Positions 54,518 to 64,000 of a DNA stretch of 64,000 nucleotides are shown here, piece after piece. A model generated the notes under the pieces. That model was given only the letters and a program-made list of their open reading frames with translations. It ran no database searches and was not told the DNA's origin. Made by a program: the position numbers and the translations under genes. Location: NCBI GenBank assembly GCA_964036045.1, contig OZ038381.1:135128306-135192305 (forward strand), given 5' to 3'. Each line of letters begins with the position of its first letter. The stretch's first letter is position 1. The stretch is from Eutreptiella sp. 'Long Island Sound 2002' (Eukaryota; Euglenozoa; Euglenophyceae; Eutreptiales; Eutreptiaceae).

Positions 54518-56812
54518 ATGCAGCACAGGAAGGGGCATTGCCCCATGATGGTGACAGTGGACGTGAAGGTGGGGGAGCCAGGGGACGACGAGGAGGATGA
54601 GCAGGGGTCGGACGAAGAGGGAGTCAGCCTGTTGTCACGGGTAAGGTGGCCAGCGGAGGGGGACGAGAGGTGGCAGCAGCGGGGGCAGCAGGTGCACGTC
54701 GAAATGAGGCGGGGGAGCCATGTGCATCAGGCAATGAGGAGCGCAGCAAGAGTATGCGGGTTTAACAGACAGGAGGGGGAATTGCAGGCTCAGGCCCAGC
54801 TGCAACGGCTGGTAGCAACCCTGAGGAAGTGGCAGCACGAGGAGGTCGAGGCGAGGGCACAGGCAGAGGGAGCAGAGTGGCAAGCAGAGGTGGCACCAGC
54901 AAAGAAGAGGGTACAGGCGGCGAGGAGGGCAGTGGAGGATGAACAAGAGAGGGTATACCAGAAGGTGGTGGCGGAGCATGAACGGTACATGGAAAGAGCA
55001 GTGCCGTACAAGTTGCTGCGGTACATCAGGGAGCTCGCGGAGGCTGGAAGGCCTCAGGAGATCCGGGCGGTGAGACTGCAGGATGGCAGGGTCACGGGCA
55101 ACAAATGGGAAGTGCTGGAGGAGGTGGCACAGAGCTTCAGGAGGCAGCACAACCAGGGGCAGCAGTAGCTCAGCGGAATCATGCGGAGGATGGTAAGGGC
55201 GTTGCCAAGAGTGTTCACGGTGGAGCAGAGCGAGGCCATACACCGCAGCAGGATGACGCTGGGGGAAAAAAAGGAGGCAGTACGGGCTCTTAAGAGAAAA
55301 AAGAGCCCGGGAGTGGACCAGCTGGTGGCGGAGGCATACCAGCACCTGGGGGCGCCGGATCTGGATGGTCTAGCGGGGAGGGTCACGGAGCTGTTGCGCA
55401 CAGGCAACCCACCAGCGGAATGGGGGGGCAAGGTGCGGCCCCTGTACAAGAAAGGGGATCACGTCAGGCCGGGGAACTGGAGGCCCATGTGCTGTGCCGT
55501 CACGGAGGCCAAGCTGGTCTGGATGGTGATCTTCGGGAGGATACAGCGGCGGCTGTATGCGGCGGGGGTCATACCGGACAACATGTGGGGGTCCGTGCCG
55601 GGCAGGTCCACACAGGAGGCAAGCTTCCTGTACAGCATGTACCTCGATGATGAGGACCTAGACGCATTCATGGCGTCCGTGGACGTGAAGGGGGCGTTCC
55701 CCAACACGCCGCATAGGCTCATAGAGGAGGTATGGCGGCAGCTGGGGCTCCCGTACGGTGACGTTGTAGGGAAGTACCTGCGCTCAAGAAGGTACACAGT
55801 TGCCACGGGGAAGGGATGTACGGAGTGGGTAACCCCAGGTAGCGGTGTGCCACAGGGCGGGGTAGACGGCCCATTTCTGTACATGCTGGCCATGCTCCCC
55901 CTGATGAGTTGGATAGCGCGGGAGTATCCGCAACTGGCGAGGGCATAACACACGTAAACAACACAGGCGTATGTGGATGATGCGGTGCCCATGGCACGGG
56001 ATGAAAAGGCCTAACAGGTGGTGCAGGATCTGATGCAGAGGTATGGGAGGGATAACCACCTGGTCTGGAGCACAGAGAGGTCGGGGGTTCTGAGGAGGGG
56101 TGGCGAGGGTGGTATGGCGCTGCATGTGGGGGACGGGGTGGCATGGCTGGAGAGGGCAGAGGATGCGGTGTTGCTGGGACATGTGCAGGCGGGCGGCGTC
56201 AGGCTGCCCGAAAAACTGATCCGGGGGTTAAGGGCGATGCTGGTGGTCCTCCGGCATCACCCCCCGTCAGTACAGATGACCCTGTACTACCTACCGGCGG
56301 AGCTCAATGCGGCAATAGGGTACCAGGATGTCCACCTCCCATACTGGAGGGGGCAGTTGGAGGAGGTAGAAGGGGAAGTGCGGAAGCTCATCAGGGGGTA
56401 TGAGGGGATACCCACGGAGGTACCGTGGTTTGTGTTGCGGTCGCCGACGGCCTACTATGGGGATGGTATGCCCACGGCGTGGGAGGCCTACAGGGCACAT
56501 ACGGCGAGGACGCTGAGCAGGATGTGCCGGAATCAGGAGGAGGTGCTGCGACGGGTGTCCTATCACGCGATCACGGAGGTGCAGAAGGAGGAGAACATGT
56601 GCCCACGCTATGTGTGGCACCGACGAAGGCGGTTGGCGGCGGGAAAGAAGGAACGCATGTGGCGCATCCTACAGGCGGTGTTGCCGGGGGAAGAGCACAT
56701 GTTGGCGACCAACAGGATGTGCGGCAGGCGTGGACCGATCCTGGTACTGGACGCGGACCTCGGGGGGGGGCGGCGCATGGAACCGTACGCGGGGTCAGGA
56801 AGGAAGGAGTGA
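54518..56812 (+). pseudogene. LINE B reverse transcriptase
   Basis: RT motifs: KKSPGVDQLVAEAY, PLYKKGDHVRPGNWRPMCC (about 55439-55495), SVDVKGAFPNTPHRLI (motif A, about 55676), GSGVPQGGVDGPFLYML (motif B) and the catalytic AYVDDAVPMA (about 55966-55995). Stops at 55166 (TAG), 55946, 55955 and 56012 (TAA) interrupt it; each would be a Gln codon after one C-to-T reversal. The thumb region extends to the frameshift near 56800 at a run of nine G. The match to LINE A RT is clear in every motif. Confidence 0.9.
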
Positions 56813-57780
56813 GTATGGAGGTGCGGCACGTGCGCAGGAAGGATATGAAGGAGTACAAAAAAGCGGGCCTGCACCACGCGGAGTGCTATCGCGACTCCAG
56901 GATAGTGGAATTGGATGTATACAAATGGATGATGAGGAGAGCGCGAGGACAAGAAGCCCGCGCTACGTGGGACAGGAGGATGCCGAAGATGTGGAACGAG
57001 TTGATGGCGCTGTGGGGGAGCAAGAGGAAGAGGACAAGGCGCGGGAGGGGAGCGGCGGCAAAACAAGAGAGCGTGGTGCTGGACAGGGGAGAGCGGGACA
57101 AGGACAGACCGGGCATACTGTTGTGTGCACCGCTGGGACTCAAAGGGCCGAGGGGGAAGGTGCCGAGTAAGAACGAACAGTGGTACCATGTCCATGGGGA
57201 TATGTTCCGGAGAGACAACATCCCGGAGGGGGCAGGACAGGGGGACCAGTGCTGGAGATGCAACAAGGAGGCTGGGCAGGCCCCGTGGCCAGTCGTGAGA
57301 ATGACGGCATGGGCGTTCCCGACCGCGACCCTGCGCACTACGGACGCCAGGGGACAGTGGTGGGGGCCGGTACTGCGGTGACCAAGGAGGTGCAGGAGGA
57401 TGAGGAGGTCCAGGGGGGTGTGGAGGTCTGGTGGGGAGAGGAACAGGAGGGGAAGAGAGCAGGAGTCCAGATGGGATCGGACACAGTGCGGGGACTGCAG
57501 GAAGAGGATGAAGGGGTGGCGGTGAGTTTCCGGATGACGGACACGGGGCGGTCCAAGGAGGAGGCACCCATAGTACCCGTGGGCCACAAGTGGGGGGAAA
57601 GTGCGAGGAGGATCAGACTGACGGTCCACGGGTTCCCAGCGGACAGGGTATGGTACCTGGTTCTGGTGCAGGCGTACCTGGAGCAGGGCAGGGCGAAGGG
57701 GGACAGGGCATGGTGTCACGGGGTGGTGGTGACCAAAGGCTGGAAAGCCAGGACGGACAATAAGTGGGCAGTGTACAGGG
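56813..57780 (+). pseudogene. LINE B region after RT with CWRC zinc motif
   Basis: After the frameshift one frame carries KEYKKAGLHHAECYRDSRIV and GDQCWRCNKEAGQAPWP (Cys at 57250-57261), matching LINE A PRTCWHC at 19820. A further shift near 57375 leads to RIRLTVHGFPADRVWYLVLV, matching LINE A RRQTITCQKFHPNTGYLFHL. TIR copy 3 interrupts at 57781. Role unknown. Confidence 0.7.
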
Positions 57781-58343
57781 CCCTACGTGCTCATTTGGAT
57801 CAGGTACCCTTGAATTACCCAAGTGAAACCGTGGTTCAACCGAGTTCAACCGCGCACTTTCATTACGGCTTCCCCACGGTTGAACCCCTATCGAGGTACA
57901 GCAACAAATTGCTAAGTAGCAACCTGAAAACCGCTATTTTTCAGCCCTGCAAGAGATGCCACACCCCCTAAAAAGAATGTTTTTGAAAACCTTCTTACCT
58001 CATTGCTGCAAAACACTGGAGACATATTTCTCTTGGATCATATTTCACGGCGGTGGTGTTGTAGGTGCCAGTGGCGGCGGCTGTATTGGTGAAACCGCAC
58101 GGCTTCACCATCAACTTTTCGTTAGGCGTGGTGACATACACCCCTGCGCCTTGTTTGGATTCCCCTTAGGACTTTGGACCCTTTTTAGTGAACAACAATT
58201 ACATGCAAGCCTACACTTGATTGTCAGAAGCTTGTTTCCTCATAGATTGCACTAAAATGTAACCGGCTTTCGAGGTGGTTCAACCGCTGGACAGGCGCGC
58301 GGTTGAACCGGCTTCACCGGTTCAACCGCTGTTGCACGAAGCG

Positions 58344-58904
58344 CTACACAAAAAACACATCTTCACCTTGGGAAGCCAAACGTGACCAGTTCGTTCTGCA
58401 TCGCCACAGGCAGACGTCCCCATGCAATGCCTGTGTACGGTACGAGCACAATGCGCTGTCCAGACCACGCCAGAGGCACGTGGAGCCTAAGAGCGTTAAA
58501 CATGACCCCATATCGAGGATCCACAATGTGTCCCCGTAATAAATCACGCCCCCAACGTATCCATGCAGGACGAGAAGGCCCATTTGCACAAAGTAGGGCA
58601 CTGGTAAACAGTCCCCCCCCACAAAATCACCCAGGGCTATTTCCCCCGTAAGGGGACTGTCATCCTTTGGATGCGTATGTACAAGCATGGGATGATCGCG
58701 CACCCCATGGACCACTGCGAGCGCAGTGTAGGTTAGTTGGGGGAGTACACTTCGGATGTGTGCGTTCACGCGCCGGACCAGTTCCGGATCTCTCCTCGTT
58801 TGCACTGCAACTTGCACACGGTGATGCCCCTGCACCATTACGGCCCCCCACAACTGCCTACGGTACCGTGCTCTATGTCCTTCCCGCCACTGCCACCCCC
58901 TCAT
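58344..58904 (-). pseudogene. TET/JBP-like 2OG-Fe(II) dioxygenase domain (copy 3)
   Basis: The frame is the same as the acidic ORF upstream, from which it is separated by a single TGA at 58926. Before the metal site lie DPELVRRVNAHIRSVL and TALAVVHGVRDHP, then MLVHTHPKDDSPLTGE and ALGDFVGG, as in TET/JBP-type dioxygenases. A one-base deletion in a C run near 58612-58620 shifts the frame; the rest of the domain (DPRYGVMFNAL, VPLAWSGQRIVLVPYTG) is present in the next frame and intact in copy 1. HTH replaces HxD. The gene is broken here. A related transposon-borne group of such enzymes is known in fungi and algae; whether this belongs to it needs a profile search. Confidence 0.7.
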
Positions 58905-58925
58905 TCCCTTGAGGCACGTAAAAAG

Positions 58926-59819
58926 TCAGTCGTTTGGGAGTGGCTCTTCCTTCACGTGAGGCACTGATGCACCAACCTCTGGGGCTGCCTCTTCGTTATC
59001 TTCCTGCTTACATGCAGGCATTTCCTCGTCCTTCGGCGCTTCACCAACCTCCTCAATCTCCTCTTGCCCAACCGGGGCTGCAGGCGAGTCCTCCCCACTG
59101 TGCTGGTGCTCCTGCACCCCTGGACCAGCAGACTCCACCTTGTCCTCTTTGACCACCTGTTCTTCACTCTCCTTTGGCTCTGGCACCTCCGGCGGACTAG
59201 GCACAGGAATGTGCTTCTCAGTGTCCTTTGGCTCTGGAATCACGGGCGGCGTCGGCACAGGAACCCCATTGTCACTCTCCTTCTCCTCGAGTGGACTTTA
59301 CGAGGGGGAGTCCTCCATTGTCTTCTTGCCCTCCTCATCGATCGCTTCAGCTTCCGGCGCGGGAGTGACCTCCTTCTCCTCAAGTGGACTGTACGAGGGG
59401 GAGTCCTCCATTGTCTTCTTGCCCTCCTCATCGATCGCTTCCTGTTTCTGGGCACGGCGCACTTTCAACGCCTCCTCGGCAGCGTGGGGGTTACTGAAGC
59501 TTGTGCTGTCCTTGACTGCAATAACTGGCCACGTTGTCCCAGCTGCATCGCCCTTTTCCTCGGGTTTTCTTCTCTTTGGCATCGTCCCACGAAATAAGCT
59601 TCTTGTACCTAGGGACGGTTGAACGGAGAAATTGGGATAAAGTGCGCGGTTGAACCGGCGGTTGAATGGGTTGCCGTCATGGCACCAAAAAGCGTGCAAT
59701 GGTACAAACCACAAAGTATTCACATTTATGACGCTGGCAACACGTTGCAACTCATATGTGCATGCTTTGGGCAACATTAAGCGATTATTTTGCCGTGCAA
59801 ACGTTGTCATGAAGCACAA
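58926..59819 (-). pseudogene. Acidic Pro/Glu-rich transposon ORF with internal duplication
   Basis: The frame runs from 59819 to 58926 with one TAA at 59298-59300 that replaces a Tyr codon present in the neighbouring repeat. A 25-residue unit (AIDEEGKKTMEDSPSY, then SPLEEKE) occurs twice. Downstream it is rich in VPxPP and EPK repeats and acidic residues. It starts upstream of a basic MPKRRKPEEKG and is likely the second exon after the right-end ORF, leading into the dioxygenase. Low-complexity linkers like this are common between a DNA-binding end and an enzyme domain; that role is inference. Confidence 0.55.
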
Positions 59820-59917
59820 TCACAATTGTTATTTTGTGATAAGGGTTCAACCGCACCGTTGAACCCCGTTGAACCCCGTTGAACCACTTGTAGGCATGTG
59901 TGCATTATGCCACATAC

Positions 59918-60162
59918 CTTCGCTTCGGCATCCCAAGGTCCAAAATGAGGCGCACGGCGTCGGATCCTGTGAAAGCTTTTTTTGTAGCCCTTTTTGTCTG
60001 TTTGGAAGCCCTCTGTGTGTTACCAATTCGGTCAGCAAGTTGTTTCCATAGGCGTTTTGTCGTGCCGTTTGTGCAAAAAAAGGTGAACAAGTCGTCCACC
60101 AGCTGTTGGTCCCCCCACCCGCTGTAGTGGTCGTTCACCACTTGCAGCCAGTGGTGGGACAT
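59918..60162 (-). CDS. Right-end transposon ORF (copy 3), probable first exon
   Basis: Same peptide as in copy 2, beginning MSHHWLQVVNDHYSGWGDQQ. The open frame continues three codons to a stop at 59905, but a consensus 5' splice site (AAG followed by GTATGT) at 59917 suggests splicing to the acidic ORF. Two aromatic/charged segments and a Lys/Thr-rich basic stretch could form a small DNA-binding domain. No known family recognised. Full conservation between copies 2 and 3 suggests recent spread rather than selection. Confidence 0.6.
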
Positions 60163-60394
60163 TTTTTAATTTTTTTTAAAAAAGCTTTGTCACGCGTCAG
60201 TTTCAGGCGGTTATGCAAATATTTTGTTCAGAAACGCGCGCGCCGCTGGCGCAGCCGCCACCGCCAGCGCTGGCAGTGGTTCAACCGCGGTTCAACCGCG
60301 GTTCAGCGGTTCAACCGCGCCCCTTCCGAGTTCAACCGGGTTAAACCGGGTAAAACCACTGTGTGAAGTACCTGATCCAAATGAGCACGTAGGG

Positions 60395-61805
60395 GGGGGT
60401 GAGAGAACTGAGAGTCGAGGATGGAGTGCGGGAGTATGGCATCGGGAGGCACAGAGTGTACTGCCACTACCCGAGGGAGGTTGTGCGCATACCAGAGCCC
60501 ACGGAGGATAGGGTGGTGATCTTTCTGGAGGGGTCCGGGGTGGAAGGACAGCCGCCCAAGGCGGGGGCAGCGGCTGTAAGGGTCAAGGGGGTGGGACAAG
60601 AGACGGAAAGCGTGGTGGAAAGGATGGTGTACGAGGCAGCGTCCCATGGAGAGGTACAAGCGGTGGCGGACGTGGTTGGGAAGATAGGGGAGGACCTACG
60701 GGAAGTGTGGATGGTGGTGGACCCGGAGACAGACATGGCGTCCCTCACGAGACTAGCCAGCAGGCCACTGCATGAGGCCCTGGGCACGGGGCTGGCGTCA
60801 CAGGTGTACGCGATATGGCACGGGCTAGAGATGAAGAAACTGCCCCTGGTCATACACCTGGTAAAACAGGAGTCACATCGAGCGGGAGTGGAGAATCATG
60901 AGGCGGATGGCGCGGCGCAAGCAGTGGACAAGGAGCAGGAACCAGAATGGAGCGTGCCAGAGAGAAAGGAGCACCTCCACTTGGTGCATATACCTCCAAG
61001 AGTGGGGGAAGAAGAGAAGGCCAGGTTGGTGGTGGAGGAGGACAGGGGCAAACGGGAACTAAGAGTGTATCCGCAGCTGGTGCACATGCTAGCTCAAGTA
61101 CAAGGGGGGCCGGAGGTGGTAGAACTGAGCGAGTACTTGGAGGGCAAGGTGGGACAGCGGGTCTACTTCCCCAATGTGCTGAGGCCGGAGACGCTGCCCA
61201 AAAGGCTGCAAACCAGACGACTGCAGGCAATCACGGGTCAGGTGCCAGTGCGGGAAACAATCATGAGGTCGTACAAGCATAAGGCAATGGACCTCCGGGA
61301 GCAGTACATGAGATGCCACTGCGGCCGAGGGAAAGAAACATACGAGCACTTCATGCGGTGTGAACAGTATAAGGGGATCGAGGAGCCGCTGGCTCGGGAT
61401 CACAACATCCCGTTGCTCAAGAAGGGTGAGAGAGGCAGAAGCGCGATGGAGAGGGAGCTGGGGAAGGAAGGGCATCCAAAGGGGTTGTGGCACATGATGA
61501 TTGTGAAGTCGCTGTGGCGGGCACTCCAGGAGCATACAGTGGCGCCAGAGACCATGGCCCACAGGCTGTTGCGACGTATGGTGGAGCATCTGCAGGAGCG
61601 CATGGCGTGCAGAGAGGCACAATTGGAAGCGCGGGCGGATGACATGCGTGATCCGGTCACCAAATGGGTGGAGATGGCGTTGATCAGGTACAACCCACAA
61701 ATCACGGAGATGGAGGTGCGCCGCAGCCCGACTGGCGACAAAGGCGGTCGGAGGGAGAGAGGGAAGTGGAGGAACGAGAGGGATAAGAGCAGAGGGAGCG
61801 CCTGA
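60395..61805 (+). pseudogene. LINE B RNase H and terminal zinc motif
   Basis: The frame picks up directly after TIR copy 3. RNase H: RVVIFLEGSG (Glu where the first Asp is usual), AASHGEVQAVADVVG, EVWMVVDPETD and VKQESHRAGVENHEADGAAQ. The C-terminal motif CHCGRGKETYEHFMRC lies near 61318-61365. It aligns throughout with LINE A 20430-21650, including VKQESHR. It ends at TGA 61803 with no restriction-like endonuclease after it. Open for 470 residues but part of a dead polyprotein. Confidence 0.88.
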
Positions 61806-61858
61806 TGGCTCGCAGACGGAAGAGAATCCGGCAGATATGAGGACAGGACAGATGAAAG

Positions 61859-62929
61859 GTGTCGCCTGAAAGGGGGACAGCTGGGGCCGCTGGGGACCAG
61901 AGGGAAAGAGGACGCAGTGTCTCCCGTCACTCGGACTGGAACATCCGGGACTGGGCGCACCGAGCCACTGAGCGAACCCCGCCGCAGAGCAGGCCCCGGG
62001 GGGGCGGACCGGGGCGAGGTGGCGAATTGATGGCCCAGCGGGCACAAGAGCGGGGGACGCAAGGCGAGAGGAAGGAGCATCCAAGAGGTACCAGGAGACG
62101 CACACAAGAGGAACGTAGCAAGGGGTGCGATGACAAGGAAGAGAAGGTCCAGTACGAGGCCAGCGGCCGCCTGGAAGAGTCCACAGTACGCAGAGGCGTG
62201 GACGAGAGAGAGGAACAGCGGTGCACCAAGAGCACAACACACGTAGGGCGCGCGAACAGGGGCACCGAGGGGGCCGCTGGGTGTAGGGCGCGGGTAGCGG
62301 GGGAAGCGAGGGCAAGGGGCAGGGCTCGGACACGATGCCATGTGTGCAGAAAAATGTCCCACAAGCCTGAGCCGAAGTCAAGCCAGTTGCCGGCAGCGGA
62401 GGCCGCGCCGCCGCCACGGGCAGTGAGGGGGTACGGGGGGCCGGGGCTGGTGGGAGTGAGGGTCAATGCGGCTTGCATGCAGGCGGACTCAGCCCCGCAG
62501 CCTCCCTCACTGACGTCCTCGGCAACATCCGCAGAGGTGTCGTCACCCTCGTCTCCGGAGAGTCCAGAGACGGTCCAGCGGGTAGGGCTGCGAACGGAAG
62601 AGCAGCAGAGGAAAGAAGAGGCCGCGGCAGGGACAGGGGAGGGAGGAGACAAGGGAGGGCAAGCAGAGGCAAGTGGAGGGACGATGGAGGTGGTGGAAGC
62701 GGAAGCTGAGGGGCAGGGGGAGGAGCAGGGGCAGCAAGCAGTAGTGAGGCGGCGGGCGAACCCATTCAACCTGGAAGAGTTGATGGCTGGCGGAGATGTC
62801 GGGCAGGGTGGGTCGGCAGTCGACGACATCCTCGTGGTGTCGGAGGATGAGGGGGAGGAGGCGAGGAGGATGGCAGTGGAGGGGGCCCAGGGCAGCCGAC
62901 GGCGCCCAATGTGCTGGCGGCTGCCATGA
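61859..62929 (+). pseudogene. LINE B downstream coding block (ORF3), CxxC motif
   Basis: An open frame of 356 residues, Arg/Gly/Glu-rich, begins after the RNase H stop. It contains one repeated-field motif (near 61931), then TRCHVCRKMSHKPEPK (about 62332-62380) and a patch NPFNLEELMAGGDVGQ (about 62761-62810). It occupies the same position as LINE A ORF3, which also opens with a Cys motif, but similarity beyond that is weak. Function unknown. Confidence 0.45.
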
Positions 62930-63525
62930 AGTCCATCCTCCCGGAAGTACGGAGGAAGGAGGAGGACAAGGGTAGGCGAGGACAACCGGCGGCGGGAGCA
63001 ACAGAGAGCGGGGACAGCAGTGTACGCACCGGAGGGCGGGGACGGACAGGCAAGGGAGGGAAAGGGCAGGCGGGGATGTCGGGGGCTAGGCATGCGACGG
63101 GACACACGGAAGGGAAAGGGGGAAAAGGGGGCGGACAGGGGCGACAGTGGCCGCAGCCCCAACGCTCGTTCAAGCAGCCGCCGCCGGGGTCGCCCCCACA
63201 GGTCATTGCGGCGGTGCGGGCGGAGGAGGAGAGGGAGGCGCGCCGCCAGCAGGCGGAGCGGTACGAGGCGCTGGCGCACATGGAGCGCCAGTGCCGTCAC
63301 CACCAGCCGCCACAGCCGGGACCAGACACCATCTACCGGCTGGAGATGGGGTCAGGGAGGGCAGGGTCAGGGCACCAGGGAGGACAGGAGGGGTCGGCAG
63401 GGGAGCACGGCGGACAACCCAGTGGCAAGGTGCTGAGAGAGGAAGGGCAGGCAGGACAGAGCAGCGCAGCGGCGGCGGGGCACCGCGGCCAGCAGGAGGG
63501 AGGGCAAGAGAGTGGGACCCAGTGA
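62911..63525 (+). pseudogene. LINE B downstream block, Gly/Gln/Arg-rich
   Basis: This overlaps the end of the previous frame. VIAAVRAEEEREARRQQAER (about 63202-63262) is a charged helix that resembles LINE A TFMAERAAAEARRTSS near 25730. The remainder is low complexity. It ends at TGA 63523. Confidence 0.4.
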
Positions 63526-64000
63526 TGTGGACGGGCAGGCAGCGCAGTGCAGGGCAGGGGTGCGGGACTAGAAGAAGGCGGTAAGGGCAGGCACGGTGGG
63601 CACAATGCGCAAGGGAAAGGAGAGGGACAAGAAGGGCTCCAGGGAAAGGGACACGGGAAGGCGGGACTCCACGGAGTCAACAGCAAGGGGCACGGGGCAG
63701 CGGTGCAAAAGGGCAAAGGGCAGGGGAAGGAGGGTGGCCATGGGTACATGGGCTCACCCGTTTTCCAAGGGAAGGAGTTGGGGATGATGGGGAGGTGTCG
63801 TCCCGCCAGCCATCCCGCCAGTCATCCCACCATTTCCACCACCACCTTACCCTGCGTTGGGGATGATTCACCCACCCCCACCGGCGTACCCGGGCGTGCG
63901 TCGCAGGCACACGTACAGCAGCTCCTGCAGGCCGGTGGGACGACGTGGGGGGCGCAGGGAGGGAAGGGAGAAGAGCACAGGAGGGCATCTGAGAGGATAG
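63526..64000 (+). other. G/A-rich to C-rich end of window
   Basis: No firm gene. One frame near 63800-63900 encodes a Pro-rich peptide (PPYPALGMIHPPPPAYPG), which may continue the LINE B downstream block beyond the window. Confidence 0.4.

Larger units (their letters stand above)
57781..60394. mobile_element. TIR transposon copy 3 (2614 bp, longest copy)
   Basis: The termini are inverted repeats of about 27 bases starting CCCTACGTGCTCATTTGGAT. Both flanks are G runs (57778-57780 and 60395-60397), so the duplication length is ambiguous here; copies 1 and 2 indicate 2 bp. The subterminal 500 bases at each end contain many GGTTCAACC repeats in both orientations. The minus strand carries a probable multi-exon gene. 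No transposase was recognised, so this may itself be a non-autonomous or gene-carrying derivative. Confidence 0.94.
47388..64000 (+). mobile_element. LINE B: giant G/A-rich non-LTR retrotransposon, runs off window end
   Basis: This relative of LINE A has the same domain order but a coding strand dominated by G and A. It is interrupted by TIR copy 2 inside the first OTU-like domain and TIR copy 3 inside the region before RNase H; removing each insertion restores an open frame. Many in-frame stops and several one-base shifts show it is dead. The 5' limit is uncertain: coding similarity starts near 47430, but the G/A-rich repeat field upstream may belong to it. The 3' end is outside the window. 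Confidence 0.8.

Overview
The window looks like nuclear DNA of a eukaryote made almost entirely of nested, decaying transposable elements. I found no convincing host housekeeping gene, rRNA or CRISPR array. A chromodomain-type Ty3/gypsy element, very large non-LTR elements with OTU, AP-endonuclease, RT and RNase H domains, and DNA transposons with a TET/JBP-like dioxygenase together suggest an alga or other protist. Known OTU+APE+RT+RNase H non-LTR elements (the Dualen/RandI group) were described from green algae. The sequence alone does not fix the lineage.

Layout. (1) 1-11173: a Ty3/gypsy chromovirus cut by the window start, with LTR plus leader, gag, protease, RT and partial RNase H, then a deletion joining RNase H to the end of a chromodomain, then a 3' LTR broken at 11173. 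A 948 bp inverted-repeat transposon (1934-2881) sits in its leader. (2) 11174-28534: LINE A, a non-LTR element of about 17 kb whose coding strand is very rich in C and A, ending in (TACC)n. (3) 28540-31246: another chromovirus LTR plus leader. (4) 31246-38250: LINE C, a degraded RT/RNase H LINE split by a retroposed 2.6 kb unit with an intact 510-aa minus-strand ORF (33547-36137) and by TIR transposon copy 1 (36618-37615). (5) 38251-47000: tandem repeats, a 206 bp LINE A tail copy, and a G/A-rich field of repeated 18-mers interrupted by a 3.4 kb retroposed unit (41328-44690) carrying a 191 bp satellite. (6) about 47388-64000: LINE B, a relative of LINE A whose coding strand is G/A-rich, with three OTU-like domains, APE, RT, RNase H and zinc motifs, split by TIR transposon copies 2 (47503-48772) and 3 (57781-60394).

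How they relate. LINE A and LINE B match segment by segment: OTU region, conserved middle region, Tudor/agenet-like segment, APE, RT, CWxC zinc motif, RNase H with Glu in place of the first Asp, and a terminal CxC...H...C motif. They use nearly opposite codon sets. The three TIR copies form one full-length-to-deleted series; the longest copy carries, on its minus strand, a small first-exon-like ORF, an acidic/proline-rich segment and a TET/JBP-like 2OG-Fe(II) dioxygenase. Two retroposed units share the 3' end TGTGACGTCTTAAA and have 15-17 bp target duplications, so an unidentified LINE machinery mobilised both.
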